A DNA stretch of 39,299 nucleotides from Clostridium sp. K4410.MGS-306 (GCA_000980375.1 LARD01000015.1:1-39299); one strand, 5' to 3'; shown: positions 15,637 through 25,035, counted from the stretch's first letter. The notes: a model not told the origin generated them from the letters alone. Numbers and translations are program-made.

Positions 15637-16962
15637 CTATAAAAACAGAGCGTGTGCAAAAATTTCGCCGACCTGATGATTGTAATAGCGGCCGTCATCT
15701 TTCGTGAATAATTCACGCCAATGGCTTTGCGCACTTCCGTCTGTTGAGTATGACGGGTTGCACATCATAAGATGGTGGGTGTTTGTGTCATATCTTAATG
15801 GAAACAGGTCTTCCATCTGCATAAAACTTGGCAGTTTGTCACTAGCTATTTCAAATCCGAATAAAGCGTTTCTTATCCTGTTTAATCTTACTTCATAAGG
15901 GGTTCCGCCTTCTGTATTGTCGTTAGAAACTTCAACACCTGGAGCATAGTCTCTTGAGTATTTCAATTCATTTGACCAGTGTTTTACAGAATCAAAGTCG
16001 TCGACACTGACAAAAGCGGTACCTGCATTTAGCCCCATCATTCTGTAACGTTCAAAGTCATCAGAGCTTTTTTCTCCGACAAAGCTCAACGTTGTACAAC
16101 CCGAGCGGCGTCTTATTTCATCTGTTATGTATTGCATCTGATGATAATCCGGCAGTGCTCCTACTCCTGTGTAGTTTTGCATGTCATATCCGCCTATATG
16201 TTTGGCAGAATCTACAAATATAGCTTCAAATCCAAGATTTACGAGTTTGACCATCTCTTGAATATAAAGTTCAACATGCTCCGGGTTATGCCATCTAAAG
16301 ATTTCATCTTCTTTGTAAGGATGAGAAACCTTTAACTGGTCTTCTGAAATTATGGTTCTAAAACCTGTTTTCAATCCCCTGAAATGGGCAAGATCATTAA
16401 ATGCTTTGAATTGTTCTTCCGGCGATATTTTATCGGCAATGTCAAAGTCAATGATATTTTCACTATAGCCTATGCCAAGCTTGATACCGTAAATTGAATT
16501 TTCTTCCCAGGGTGCTTTATTGTATCCGTCTCCGTAAATATTTGGCCAAATTTGAGACAGAATTACACAATTGGCCCAGCTTTTTGCAGATGGAGGAATA
16601 GCCGGCAAAAGTTTTATAGAGCTTATTATTCCGTTTTTGCAGCGGCTGCCGTGCATTTCGCATATTGCACGGTTGTTGATTTCAATGTAATTGGCGAGTC
16701 TGCCCCATTTGTCTCCATAGTTTGGAGAAACTACATTGTCAGGGAATTTTTTGTAAAATGTAGTGCATTCACACAAAGTAAGGATAGATTCCACAGCTTT
16801 TTTTAATGGCCGTTCGAGCAATTCGCAAGGAAGGATTCCTGAAATCCATTGTTTTAAATTCCCGTCATTCAATGCCCTGTATCTATGCTGTTCTGTCCAT
16901 TTATCATAATGCAAAGCAGTATTGCTGCCGTATGCTTCCAAAAGTTTATTAACTGTATTCAT
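15637..16962 (-). CDS. Alpha-amylase-superfamily-like barrel protein, degenerate
   Basis: 441 residues from the ATG at 16962; a TTG at 16989 would add nine residues without a better ribosome site. The middle looks like a GH13-type (beta/alpha)8 barrel: FEAIFVDSAKHIGG (Asp251, Lys254, His255) resembles region II 'GFRxDaaKH' with the nucleophile, and LSFVGEKS (Glu297) resembles region III with the acid. VSVDDFDS at about 318-325 could be region IV. Region I (DxxxNH) is not seen, and the N-terminal 120 residues are unfamiliar. No signal peptide, so a cytoplasmic role is likely. It may be a glycosidase, a transglycosidase or an inactive relative. First gene after a convergent dgt. Confidence 0.5.
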   Translation of the reverse strand: MNTVNKLLEAYGSNTALHYDKWTEQHRYRALNDGNLKQWISGILPCELLERPLKKAVESILTLCECTTFYKKFPDNVVSPNYGDKWGRLANYIEINNRAICEMHGSRCKNGIISSIKLLPAIPPSAKSWANCVILSQIWPNIYGDGYNKAPWEENSIYGIKLGIGYSENIIDFDIADKISPEEQFKAFNDLAHFRGLKTGFRTIISEDQLKVSHPYKEDEIFRWHNPEHVELYIQEMVKLVNLGFEAIFVDSAKHIGGYDMQNYTGVGALPDYHQMQYITDEIRRRSGCTTLSFVGEKSSDDFERYRMMGLNAGTAFVSVDDFDSVKHWSNELKYSRDYAPGVEVSNDNTEGGTPYEVRLNRIRNALFGFEIASDKLPSFMQMEDLFPLRYDTNTHHLMMCNPSYSTDGSAQSHWRELFTKDDGRYYNHQVGEIFAHALFL

Positions 16963-17013
16963 ACCGGCAATATACAAAACACAAAACAATAAAACATTGT
17001 GCCAAAAGGTTAT

Positions 17014-17340
17014 TTATGCAATCGATTTGGAGAATATTTTTATTACCAGAACGCCTAAAAGTATCAGCACAATTCCGGCGATTGCGGGCAAGTCTAACGT
17101 TTGTTTGTGTACAATCCAGCCCAAAACCGCAATTCCTATTATGCCAAAACCTGACCACAATGCATATATAATGCCGGTTGGAATTGTTTGTATACACAAA
17201 CTAAGCATATAAAAAGCAACTACATATCCCAAAATTGTAAATACGGAAGGCCACAAGACAGTAAAGCCGTTAGTGTCTTTCATAATCGTTGTTGCAACTA
17301 TTTCTGCTATTATAGCAATTATCAAATATAAGTATGCCAT
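17014..17340 (-). CDS. Small multidrug resistance (SMR) transporter
   Basis: 108 residues with four membrane helices. The SMR signature is present: Glu13 in helix 1 (IIAEIVATTIMK), which couples substrate to protons, and the helix 3 motif YALWSGFGIIGIAVLGW. Typical clients are quaternary ammonium cations, polyamines or guanidinium; the sequence alone does not choose among them, although YALWSG is shared by EmrE-like members. Heterodimeric SMRs come in pairs; only one gene is here, so a homodimer is likely. It lies between the MATE exporter and the amylase-like gene on the same strand, about 50 bases from each. Confidence 0.9.
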   Translation of the reverse strand: MAYLYLIIAIIAEIVATTIMKDTNGFTVLWPSVFTILGYVVAFYMLSLCIQTIPTGIIYALWSGFGIIGIAVLGWIVHKQTLDLPAIAGIVLILLGVLVIKIFSKSIA

Positions 17341-17391
17341 TTTTCAGGTTCCATTTTGTTGAATCTAAAACGTGATATCAAAAAAACTGAT

Positions 17392-18756
17392 TTAACGGAG
17401 TTTTACTCTTGCTTTTTTCACAATACGCAAAAGGTTTGTGTAATAACCTATTGCCATAATAGAAGATGCACTCACCCAGGCAATCGGGCCGGCATAGAAA
17501 ATCCCGTAGTAACTGAATTTTACAGCCAGATAAATTGCTGCAAATGAACGGACTAAAAGCTCTGCTATACTTGCGCTTAAAGGTAAAATAACCTCTCCCA
17601 TACCCTGCAGTGCATTTCTGAATATAAATATTTGCCCGAGGAAAAAGTAAAACAATGTGCTAATCCACAGGTAGCTTCTGGCTATGTCAATTATATGTTT
17701 TTCACCTTTGCCAATAAAAATTCCGACAATATCACTTCCCCAGAAGTGTATGAGTAAAGTCATTATAATACTGAGTGTAATATTGATTATCGAGCCTTTG
17801 TTAACACCTTCTTTAATCCTTGAGAAGTTTTTTGCACCAAAATTTTGTGCTGTATATGCTGCCAGAGCAACACCAAAAGATATCATAGGCAGTGTAGCTA
17901 TTTGTTCAATACGCAAAGCTGCCGTGAATGCAGCTATTACATCAGGGCCGAATGTATTGCAGACACTTTGTATAATAAGTATACCTATACCCAGTATTGA
18001 ATATTGCACAGACATTGGTATGCCGACTTTTAAATGTTCCAGTGCAAATGAAAAGCTTCTGGGTGAAAATGCAAAAAACCAGTCCTCTTTGTTTGTATGC
18101 AGTATTGGAAACTTCATTTTTACATATATTATGCATAAAAGAGCAGATACACCCTGCGACAGTACAACCGCTACCGCAGAACCGGGCACTCCCCAGCCGA
18201 ATTTTAAAATAAATAACAGTGCCAAAAATATGTTTAAAACAGAAGCAAATATTAAAAAATATAAAGGTGTTTTGCTGTCGCCAAGGGCTCTTACTATACT
18301 GGCAAGCAGATTGTATATGTTAACAACAATCAATCCTCCCACAACTATCAAGATATAAAGATATGCATCTTTGTAAATTTCTTTTGGCACGTTCATCCAA
18401 GCCAGTATTGTGTTCATAAATATTGCCAGCAGTGCTGAGAACACAATTGTAAACACAGTGCTCAAAACAGTAGAAACAGTGGCTGATTTTCTTACGCCGT
18501 CTGTGTCTTTGGCTCCGAATCTTTGACCTGTAATTACGGCAAATCCGTTTGTGAGCCCGACAACAACAAACATAAGGAAAAAGAAAATCGGTGATATTGC
18601 TCCGACTGCGGCAAGAGCGTTCATACCAAGCGTACGGCCGACTATGACAATATCTGCTATGTTATAGAGCTGCTGGAATATATTACCGATTAACAAAGGT
18701 ACCGAAAAACAAAATAATAGCTTTAGCGGGTCACCTTTTGTCATGTCGTTTATCAT
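17392..18756 (-). CDS. MATE family efflux transporter
   Basis: 454 residues, twelve membrane helices in two related halves. N-terminal MTKGDPLKLLFCFSVPLLIGNIFQQLYNIADIVIVGR is the typical opening of NorM/DinF-class MATE carriers, and GFAVITGQRFGAKD is the helix 2-3 motif. These export cationic drugs or metabolites in exchange for Na+ or H+. Same strand as the SMR exporter downstream, so the two may form a small export operon. AAGAGAG lies upstream of the ATG. Substrate cannot be read from sequence. Confidence 0.93.
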   Translation of the reverse strand: MINDMTKGDPLKLLFCFSVPLLIGNIFQQLYNIADIVIVGRTLGMNALAAVGAISPIFFFLMFVVVGLTNGFAVITGQRFGAKDTDGVRKSATVSTVLSTVFTIVFSALLAIFMNTILAWMNVPKEIYKDAYLYILIVVGGLIVVNIYNLLASIVRALGDSKTPLYFLIFASVLNIFLALLFILKFGWGVPGSAVAVVLSQGVSALLCIIYVKMKFPILHTNKEDWFFAFSPRSFSFALEHLKVGIPMSVQYSILGIGILIIQSVCNTFGPDVIAAFTAALRIEQIATLPMISFGVALAAYTAQNFGAKNFSRIKEGVNKGSIINITLSIIMTLLIHFWGSDIVGIFIGKGEKHIIDIARSYLWISTLFYFFLGQIFIFRNALQGMGEVILPLSASIAELLVRSFAAIYLAVKFSYYGIFYAGPIAWVSASSIMAIGYYTNLLRIVKKARVKLR

Positions 18757-18900
18757 AGTAAAACTCTCTTTGAAAAAACCTTATTAATAATGCTATTTTA
18801 CTATACACATATTATAAAAAAATATTATACGTATGTAATACATCTTGTTTAGTGGCAAATTTTTATCTTCACAAGTTTTGTCTAATACGAAGGTAAAAAT

Positions 18901-19797
18901 ATGATAGTAAACTTTAATTTTTCAAAACCTGTTAAAGGTGTAAAAATAGCCAACAGTATGCCAAAACCAATCAATTTTAAGGCCGGAGCTGATACTTTTG
19001 AAAAAAATACTAAAGAAAAAGATATAGAGCTTACTGTATACAATCCATACGTGAATACTGTTTTTCATATAAAAACACCTGTTGATTTGACAAAAAAGCA
19101 ACAAATAGTGATTACTTCAAAGTATTCTCGTTTTGCAGGGAAAAAACTTGTTGTTGATTATGACCCTCAAAGATATGACTACATCTTTGATAAAAAAAGC
19201 AATCGCCGTGAAAAAACAATGATTCTTGTCGGTCATGATGAAAGAAAACCCAATGAAATCTCTTATCATTTTATGTCACGAAGTTTAAGTAAAGAATACG
19301 GATATGTTCATCTGAGCCTTCACCGTGATCCCAGGGCGGATTTAAAAGAATCTTCTTTTTTGGATAGAGAGCTGTTGATAAATTATCCAAAGCACAAAAT
19401 TCAAGGGCCAAGAGTAATTGTTGAATATCTTCAAAACTGGGAAGATTCCAAAAAAGGAGGCATTGGCAGGCTTGCAGATAAACTTGCCGTAAAATATTGT
19501 ATTGAAAATAATATTAAACCTGTAATAATTTCAAATGCAGACAGAGGCTCACATGTTGCACATTATTTAAGAGGAAAACGTTTCCTCCCGCCAGAAAAAG
19601 ACACATCTTCTTATGACTATTTGGCAAAAAATTATGGCTGTACAAATTTAAATAAAATACTTGCAAAATTACTAAAAGATTCGGAAAAAAACGAAGAAAA
19701 AATAGACCTTGGAGATTTGGGGATGTTTCCTATGTATATGCCGGAAGAACTTGCACAAAAGTATGTAAAAGAGTTAGAATCTGAAAAGAAATTATAA
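18901..19797 (+). CDS. Unknown protein with FKA-type tag, possible GNAT fold
   Basis: 298 residues. N-terminus MIVNFNFSKPV...PINFKAGAD (Phe26-Lys-Ala) matches the tagged set. No signal peptide or membrane helix. Residues about 175-225 run PRVIVEYLQNW, then KKGGIGRLADKLAVKYC, then NADRGSHVAHYL, which resembles the beta4-helix3-beta5-helix4 core of GNAT acetyltransferases with a G-I-G acetyl-CoA loop, but this is a weak resemblance by eye. GAAGGT precedes the ATG. It is followed after 14 bases by the LUD-domain gene, so they are probably co-transcribed. Confidence 0.5.
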   Translation: MIVNFNFSKPVKGVKIANSMPKPINFKAGADTFEKNTKEKDIELTVYNPYVNTVFHIKTPVDLTKKQQIVITSKYSRFAGKKLVVDYDPQRYDYIFDKKSNRREKTMILVGHDERKPNEISYHFMSRSLSKEYGYVHLSLHRDPRADLKESSFLDRELLINYPKHKIQGPRVIVEYLQNWEDSKKGGIGRLADKLAVKYCIENNIKPVIISNADRGSHVAHYLRGKRFLPPEKDTSSYDYLAKNYGCTNLNKILAKLLKDSEKNEEKIDLGDLGMFPMYMPEELAQKYVKELESEKKL

Positions 19798-19811
19798 AAA
19801 CACGGTGGATT

Positions 19812-20471
19812 ATGGAAAGAGAAAATAAATTTATTAAACAACGCAACCAAAAATTGGGTGAAAAAACTGTTGCTGCATTCCAAAAAAGACATTTTGACGC
19901 ATTTTATTGCGAGACAGCTCAAGATGCACTGAACAAAGCACTTGAACTTATAAAAAAAGATGACGTGATAGCCTGGGGCGGCTCAATGACCATAAAAGAA
20001 ATAGGCCTTGTTGATTATCTTGAAAGCAACGGTTATAAAACAATCAACAGAGATAAAGCCCCATCTGCAGAAGAAAAACTGAAATTCGCATACGACAGTT
20101 TTTTTGCTGATGTGTTTTTAATGAGCGCAAACGCAATCAGCTCGGACGGACAAATGGTTAATATAGACGGGCTTGGAAACAGAGTTGCAGCACTGTCATT
20201 CGGACCAAAGACAGTTATTGTTATTGCCGGTGTGAATAAGGTTGTAAAAACTTTGGATGAAGCTTACAAAAGAGCCAGAAACTATGCCGCACCTGTTAAT
20301 CTTCAAAGAATTGCATCAATGAACAATAATCAAACTCCTTGTGCTTTAACAGGAAACTGTGCAGATTGCATAAGCCCTGATTCAATCTGTTGTCAAATTG
20401 TCACAACACGATTATGTCGCCCTGCCGGAAGAATTAAGATTATACTGGTAAATGATGAGCTGGGTTATTAA
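19812..20471 (+). CDS. LUD-domain protein (LutC/YkgG-like)
   Basis: 219 residues covering a whole LUD domain: DVIAWGGSMTIKEIGLVDYL, DVFLMSANAISSDGQMVNIDGLGNRVAALSFGPKTVIVIAGVNKVV and a Cys-rich tail CALTGNCADCISPDSICC (about 180-200). LUD proteins include LutC and part of LutB in lactate utilisation, but solitary copies like this one, with the tail cysteines, are common in anaerobes and their function is not settled. No lutA or lutB lies nearby. The Cys-rich tail could bind metal. Co-transcribed with the tagged gene upstream. Confidence 0.85.
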   Translation: MERENKFIKQRNQKLGEKTVAAFQKRHFDAFYCETAQDALNKALELIKKDDVIAWGGSMTIKEIGLVDYLESNGYKTINRDKAPSAEEKLKFAYDSFFADVFLMSANAISSDGQMVNIDGLGNRVAALSFGPKTVIVIAGVNKVVKTLDEAYKRARNYAAPVNLQRIASMNNNQTPCALTGNCADCISPDSICCQIVTTRLCRPAGRIKIILVNDELGY

Positions 20472-20505
20472 ATCTGCTATATTTTTATAAAAAATTTCGC
20501 GCCAG

Positions 20506-20534
20506 TTGCAATGTCATACTAAAAGATATATAAT
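20506..20534 (+). promoter_or_regulatory. Sigma-70-type promoter of the glycine-rich prepilin gene
   Basis: TTGCAA (20506-20511), 17 bases, TATAAT (20529-20534). Gives a leader of about 65 bases to the ATG at 20607, which has CAGGAG in front. Confidence 0.65.
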
Positions 20535-20606
20535 ATATACATAAGTACTGTATTTAATAAGCTATTATCTTATTAATGCTGATGAATATTTAATTCAGGA
20601 GTTTGT

Positions 20607-22166
20607 ATGAAAAAGATTACACTGCCTAAATTTTGTGCATTTTCACTTGCAGAAGCATTAATCACTCTACTTATTGTATGTTTGATTACACTAGCTTCTG
20701 TGCCGATTTTGACAAAGAAAAAAAGAACGCTGGAGCAAATTCCACACGGCGAATGGACTTGTATTCTAAATGAAAACGGTCAGCATGAATCCTGGTCACA
20801 GGATTCTCCAACGCCTGTTATTAACAACTCATATTGTGAATTTGTACCTCCCGAAAGAGCTCAAAACTTTATTATTAAAGCTGTTGGCGGCGGCGGAGGC
20901 GGTGGTGCCGGCTTTAGTGAGTTGAAGCTGGATGCATTATATCCCGGAGAAAGCAAGACATTTGATTTTATTGCAAATAACAAATATCATATTGCGTTAA
21001 TCGGCGCCGGAGGCGGCGGTGGCGGAGGAAATAAAGAAAGAGGCGGTACCCGTGCACATGGTGGCGGAAGCGGTGCTGCGGTAAGTTTTGATTTTACACC
21101 AACATATAATATCTCATATTCTATCAGCGTTGGTAACGCCGGAACCGGTGGTCATGGTGATGACGGTAAACACAGCGGTGGCGATGGTAGTAACGGAGGC
21201 GACACTAGCTTTGGCGGAATGGTCTTTGCCGGTGGCGGTACAGGCGGTATGGCTATTCAATATGATGGAGCCGGTTCTGCCTGTAAAACAATAAAAGCCT
21301 CTCTGAAATGTTTTAGTTATGGTACAAACTGGCAAAGTCATCCTGAATGTATTAATAATACCGGCTATGGTTGCGGTGGTGCGTATAAGTTGTCTGATCC
21401 GTCGGGTAATTTGAAAATTACTAATGTAAAAAGCATAAATGGTACTGACGGAACAAGAGATGCATCCGGTCGAACAACAGGATACTACAGTGCTTATATT
21501 GGTGAGCAGTTATTACAGCCAACATATTCTTTCCCGTGGCCATCAAGAGGTGAAAGCGGAAACCTTGCATCTATGAAAGCCGGCTCAATTGGAATGGGCG
21601 GATATGGCGGACAGGGCAAAAATAGCAGCGGTACTTCAGGCATGGGCGGTTATGCTGCTGTAAAAAGTGATGTTTTGGTTGCCGGACGTGCAGGCGAAGC
21701 TGCACAAATGGTGCTTTACCCTGCTACAACACTCGATGGTAAAATCCGTATAGTTATTGGCAAAGGCGGCAAGGGTGGTAAAAATAAATATCAATATAAT
21801 AATCATACACAAACTGAACCAACTGACGGAGAAATTACAAAAGTCGGTGACTTGTTCAATGCTCCTTGCGGACGTGCAGGCGAAAATAAAGTGATTTTCC
21901 CGTCTTCAACAACAGCTTCAATCGCTGTAGGAACTGACGGACCTGTTTCAGGTATAGAAAATGATGAAACTCCATCTTACGGTGGCAGAAGCCTTAATGG
22001 TGAATCAGCATCAACATCTGATGCAGAAATTGTTACCGCATTTGGCGGTGGCGGAGGTGGCGGCGGTGCCATGCGAAGCTCCGATTACAGTACCGCTTCT
22101 TACAGCAATGTATACTCCGGTGACGGTGCTGATGGTGGAAACGGAAAAGTTATTATAACCTGGTAA
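20607..22166 (+). CDS. Prepilin-type N-terminus fused to a glycine-rich domain
   Basis: 519 residues. Residues 1-35 are a type IV prepilin leader and helix: MKKITLPKFCA, then FSLAEALITLLIVCLI. Cleavage by the prepilin peptidase would fall before Phe12, leaving the usual Glu at +5. The rest is very glycine-rich, with repeated AVGGGGGGG / GAGGGGGGG / GGYGGQG loops at about 93, 133, 198, 330 and 490, alternating with beta-like segments. This resembles glycine-rich domains of surface or phage-tail proteins. It probably ends up as a pilus-tip or surface pseudopilin. It carries few cysteines and no membrane segment besides the pilin helix. It has its own promoter and is closed by a terminator. Confidence 0.82.
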   Translation: MKKITLPKFCAFSLAEALITLLIVCLITLASVPILTKKKRTLEQIPHGEWTCILNENGQHESWSQDSPTPVINNSYCEFVPPERAQNFIIKAVGGGGGGGAGFSELKLDALYPGESKTFDFIANNKYHIALIGAGGGGGGGNKERGGTRAHGGGSGAAVSFDFTPTYNISYSISVGNAGTGGHGDDGKHSGGDGSNGGDTSFGGMVFAGGGTGGMAIQYDGAGSACKTIKASLKCFSYGTNWQSHPECINNTGYGCGGAYKLSDPSGNLKITNVKSINGTDGTRDASGRTTGYYSAYIGEQLLQPTYSFPWPSRGESGNLASMKAGSIGMGGYGGQGKNSSGTSGMGGYAAVKSDVLVAGRAGEAAQMVLYPATTLDGKIRIVIGKGGKGGKNKYQYNNHTQTEPTDGEITKVGDLFNAPCGRAGENKVIFPSSTTASIAVGTDGPVSGIENDETPSYGGRSLNGESASTSDAEIVTAFGGGGGGGGAMRSSDYSTASYSNVYSGDGADGGNGKVIITW

Positions 22167-22171
22167 AGATT

Positions 22172-22205
22172 AAAGAGCTCTTATGAAAAACATAAGAGCT
22201 CTTTT
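22172..22205. terminator. Bidirectional terminator between prepilin gene and nrdG
   Basis: AAAGAGCTCTTATG, AAAAA loop, CATAAGAGCTCTTT, then T-run to 22207. The A-run on the left arm gives a T-run in the other direction too, and the two flanking genes converge here. Confidence 0.88.
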
Positions 22206-22691
22206 TTAATGAAGTACTATAAAATTTTGTTTTAAAGAGTCTTTTACATTAATTACTCTCTGGTTAGAACTGCCAACCCAGTGCAAATTGTTGTCCTTAA
22301 GGCTTTCTATAAATTCACCTTCGGCAATGACGTCTATAAGCCCAATATCTTCTATATCTTTGATTTCTTCCCATTTGTATCCGGTATAGAGCCAGATAGT
22401 TTTTTTCGGCATTAAATTTTTACATTTTTTTATGAGCCTTAAAACTTCTTGCCTGTTATATGGCATCAAAGGGTCTCCTCCGCTAAAGGTAATTCCTTCA
22501 ATATGGGGCTTGTCCAATGCTTCAAACAGCTCTTCTTCTGCTTTGCTGTCAAAAGGCAGGCCTCCGTTTTTGTCCCAGGTAATTGGATTTTGGCAGTTTT
22601 TGCAATGATGTTCACATCCTGCAACCCACAGTACAACCCTAATTCCATCGCCATTTAGCATGTCTTCTTTTGTAATATTATGGTATCTCAT
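22206..22691 (-). CDS. nrdG: Anaerobic ribonucleotide reductase activating protein
   Basis: 161 residues, radical SAM enzyme with the CxxxCxxC cluster at Cys26, Cys30 and Cys33 (CEHHCKNC), preceded by the family opening MRYHNI...DGDGIRVVLWVAG. GITFSGGDPL is the SAM-binding GGDP motif. It generates the glycyl radical on NrdD using S-adenosylmethionine and a reduced [4Fe-4S] cluster. One base separates the nrdD stop from its ATG, so expression is coupled. Confidence 0.96.
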   Translation of the reverse strand: MRYHNITKEDMLNGDGIRVVLWVAGCEHHCKNCQNPITWDKNGGLPFDSKAEEELFEALDKPHIEGITFSGGDPLMPYNRQEVLRLIKKCKNLMPKKTIWLYTGYKWEEIKDIEDIGLIDVIAEGEFIESLKDNNLHWVGSSNQRVINVKDSLKQNFIVLH

Positions 22692-22692
22692 A

Positions 22693-24966
22693 TTACATGC
22701 TCACTCTGTCTTTGATTTCTTCCATTTTTGCCTCATTAAGGCGGGTATCACCTTTTACTCTTGAGTATGAAAGATATCCGTTCATTCTATCTATTTTTGT
22801 AAGGTTTTTGCTACCGCATTTAGGGCAGATGTCCATTGCAAGCTCCTGATGGCCGCAATCATCACAATATGAAAGCGATAGATTTACCCCTTCATAAAAA
22901 CCTTTATCCATTGCTCTTTTAACAAGGGTTTCAATTGCTTTTGTATTGTATGAAACAGGATATTTTACATACTGAATTTTGCCTCCGTTTAAAAGGTTCC
23001 AGAATCTACCCTCAAGGTCCTGTTTTTCAATCGGGCCTATGTCTTCTGAAACATGGCAGTGAAAACTGTTGGATACGTAGCCTCTGTCAGATACATTACT
23101 GATTTTTCCATATTTTTTACGGAATTGTTTTATCTGAAGGCCACACAGATTCTCAGCCGGTGTGCCGTAAATAGCATAGAGGTTTCCGTCTTGTTCTTTG
23201 AATTCGTTTACTTTTTTGTTTATATATTCCATTACCTCAAGAGCAAAGGCTCCGTCTTCAACAAGTGATTTTTTGTTGTGCAGCTGTTGAAGTTCGTTAA
23301 GTGCAGTAATACCAAAAGAAGCTGTTGCAGATTTTAAAAGCGGTTTTATTTTGTCGTGGATTCCAAGATGTCCGCCGTAAAAACCACCTTCGCAAAATGC
23401 CAGAGGGTTTATTGAAGCTCTCATTTCTCCAAGATATTCATAGGTTCTTACATGCAGCTGTCTTATCATTTCCATGTAGTAATCAAGCACTTCGTAAAAA
23501 TCTTTGCCTTCTTTTTGTGCTTTTGCATATATCATTGGTAAATGCAGGCTTATTGCACCAATATTAAACCTTCCCACAAAAATTGGTTTGTCATTTTCAT
23601 CCTCGGGTTTTATTCCACCTTTTTCGTACCAGGGAGAAAGAAAAGCCCGGCAGCCCATAGGCGAGATTACTCGTTTGTACTTTTTGTACATACTAGCAAC
23701 ATAGCCGTCTCCGCTTAAAGAGAGCCAGTCCGGATACATTGCTTTTTTAGAACATTCAATACCTGCATTAAAGAGCTCTTCCAGCTCTTTGCCTTTTCCG
23801 TGGAGTTGTTCGTCATAAAGGAAAACAACTTTGGGGAACAATACAGGCTTTTTGCTTCCTTTTTTGCCCTGACCTTCTTTTCTTACTTCCAGCATCATCA
23901 AGGAAGCCATTTTGGCAAATCTGTCAGTACCAAGTCCCATTGTCATTGTAATAAACGGATAATCTCCGCGACTAGAGGCTACAGTGTTGAATTTGTATTC
24001 CCACCCCTGGAACCCGTCGTGCAGGTCTTTTTTTACATCGTTTAAAGCTTCTTTTTCGGCTTTTTCTTTTTCAACACCAAGGTTTATGTATTTGTTAAAA
24101 CTGATTTCAAATGTTTTTTCAGCATACGGAGCAAGAATTTTATCCACTTCGGGAACAGTAAAACCGCCATATTGCTGACTTGCGGCAGCCATTACAATAT
24201 CTCCGATGACATCAAATGCCACCTCGAGGGATTTTGGTTCGTTGTACCAGAGGTTGCCCATCTCAAACCCGCCTTTTAAAACGTTAGCAACATCAAAAAG
24301 GCAGCAGTTCATAGTGTCTCTTCTTGCTGACATATCGTGGATGTATATGTATCCGTCACGAATAGCTTGAAGCTCAGGCACTGTTAAAAAGAATTTTTTG
24401 TAAAGCTCTTTATTAAGCTGGTTAAAAATAAGTGAACGTTTTGTTGAAACAAGTGCAGAATCGGCATTTGAGTTTTCTTTGTCGCCAATATACATGATTT
24501 TTTGGCTTTCTTGATAAACCTTATCAAGCATATCAACAAAGTCAATTTTATAGTTTCTGTAGTTTCTATAACTTTTGGCAACTTTTGGATTTATTGCTTC
24601 CAGCGCATTTTCGGCAATGCAGTGCATCTTGAAAATTTCAATTTCCGGTTCATTTGCTTGCAAAACACTTTTGTCAACAAACTCTTTTATGCTTTGAATT
24701 TCTTTTTCATTAAATTCAATGAGCATTCTTGCCGCAGATTTTTTAACTGCGGAAACGACTTTGTTTACGTCATAATCCTCTTTTGTTCCGTCTTTTTTTA
24801 TAATTTTTATCCGGTTAAGACCGTATTTTTTTTCTACATCAGAATGTTTTAACACAAAGTTGTTAGGCTCAAGTGATTTTGGCTTTGTAACAACAGCGCC
24901 TTCAATTGTGGAAGATGTTTTTGTTGTGTCTATATTGATTACATTTGTGTTGTCGTTTTTGTTCAT
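22693..24966 (-). CDS. nrdD: Anaerobic (class III) ribonucleoside-triphosphate reductase
   Basis: 757 residues from the ATG at 24966, which has AGGAGA in front; a frame extending back to 25128 runs through the leader RNA and is rejected. N-terminal ATP-cone (about 50-140, RIKIIKKDGTKEDYDVNKVV) for allosteric control; the catalytic barrel with MNCCLFDVANVL; a C-terminal zinc site (Cys701, 704, 714, 717); and the glycyl-radical loop DRMNGYLS with Gly730. It makes dNTPs without oxygen. In the known families formate is often the reductant. The leader carries a cobalamin-riboswitch-like element and a hairpin over the ribosome site, pointing to B12-dependent translation control. Confidence 0.96.
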   Translation of the reverse strand: MNKNDNTNVINIDTTKTSSTIEGAVVTKPKSLEPNNFVLKHSDVEKKYGLNRIKIIKKDGTKEDYDVNKVVSAVKKSAARMLIEFNEKEIQSIKEFVDKSVLQANEPEIEIFKMHCIAENALEAINPKVAKSYRNYRNYKIDFVDMLDKVYQESQKIMYIGDKENSNADSALVSTKRSLIFNQLNKELYKKFFLTVPELQAIRDGYIYIHDMSARRDTMNCCLFDVANVLKGGFEMGNLWYNEPKSLEVAFDVIGDIVMAAASQQYGGFTVPEVDKILAPYAEKTFEISFNKYINLGVEKEKAEKEALNDVKKDLHDGFQGWEYKFNTVASSRGDYPFITMTMGLGTDRFAKMASLMMLEVRKEGQGKKGSKKPVLFPKVVFLYDEQLHGKGKELEELFNAGIECSKKAMYPDWLSLSGDGYVASMYKKYKRVISPMGCRAFLSPWYEKGGIKPEDENDKPIFVGRFNIGAISLHLPMIYAKAQKEGKDFYEVLDYYMEMIRQLHVRTYEYLGEMRASINPLAFCEGGFYGGHLGIHDKIKPLLKSATASFGITALNELQQLHNKKSLVEDGAFALEVMEYINKKVNEFKEQDGNLYAIYGTPAENLCGLQIKQFRKKYGKISNVSDRGYVSNSFHCHVSEDIGPIEKQDLEGRFWNLLNGGKIQYVKYPVSYNTKAIETLVKRAMDKGFYEGVNLSLSYCDDCGHQELAMDICPKCGSKNLTKIDRMNGYLSYSRVKGDTRLNEAKMEEIKDRVSM

Positions 24967-24975
24967 TAAAAATCT

Positions 24976-24993
24976 CCTTTTTTTACAAAAAGG
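24976..24993 (-). promoter_or_regulatory. Hairpin masking the nrdD ribosome-binding site
   Basis: On the RNA: CCTTTTT, loop GTAA, AAAAAGG, with the AAGGAG ribosome site partly inside the right arm and the ATG eight bases beyond. Fits a translation on/off platform for the riboswitch-like leader upstream. Confidence 0.5.
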
Positions 24994-25035
24994 CAGAAAT
25001 CGGCCAGCAAAATTATTTAAACTGTTAATTTTTCT

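Noticed and set aside
17014..17391. Guanidine riboswitch upstream of the SMR gene
   Set aside because: Only about 50 bases separate it from the MATE gene, and no conserved aptamer motif is visible.
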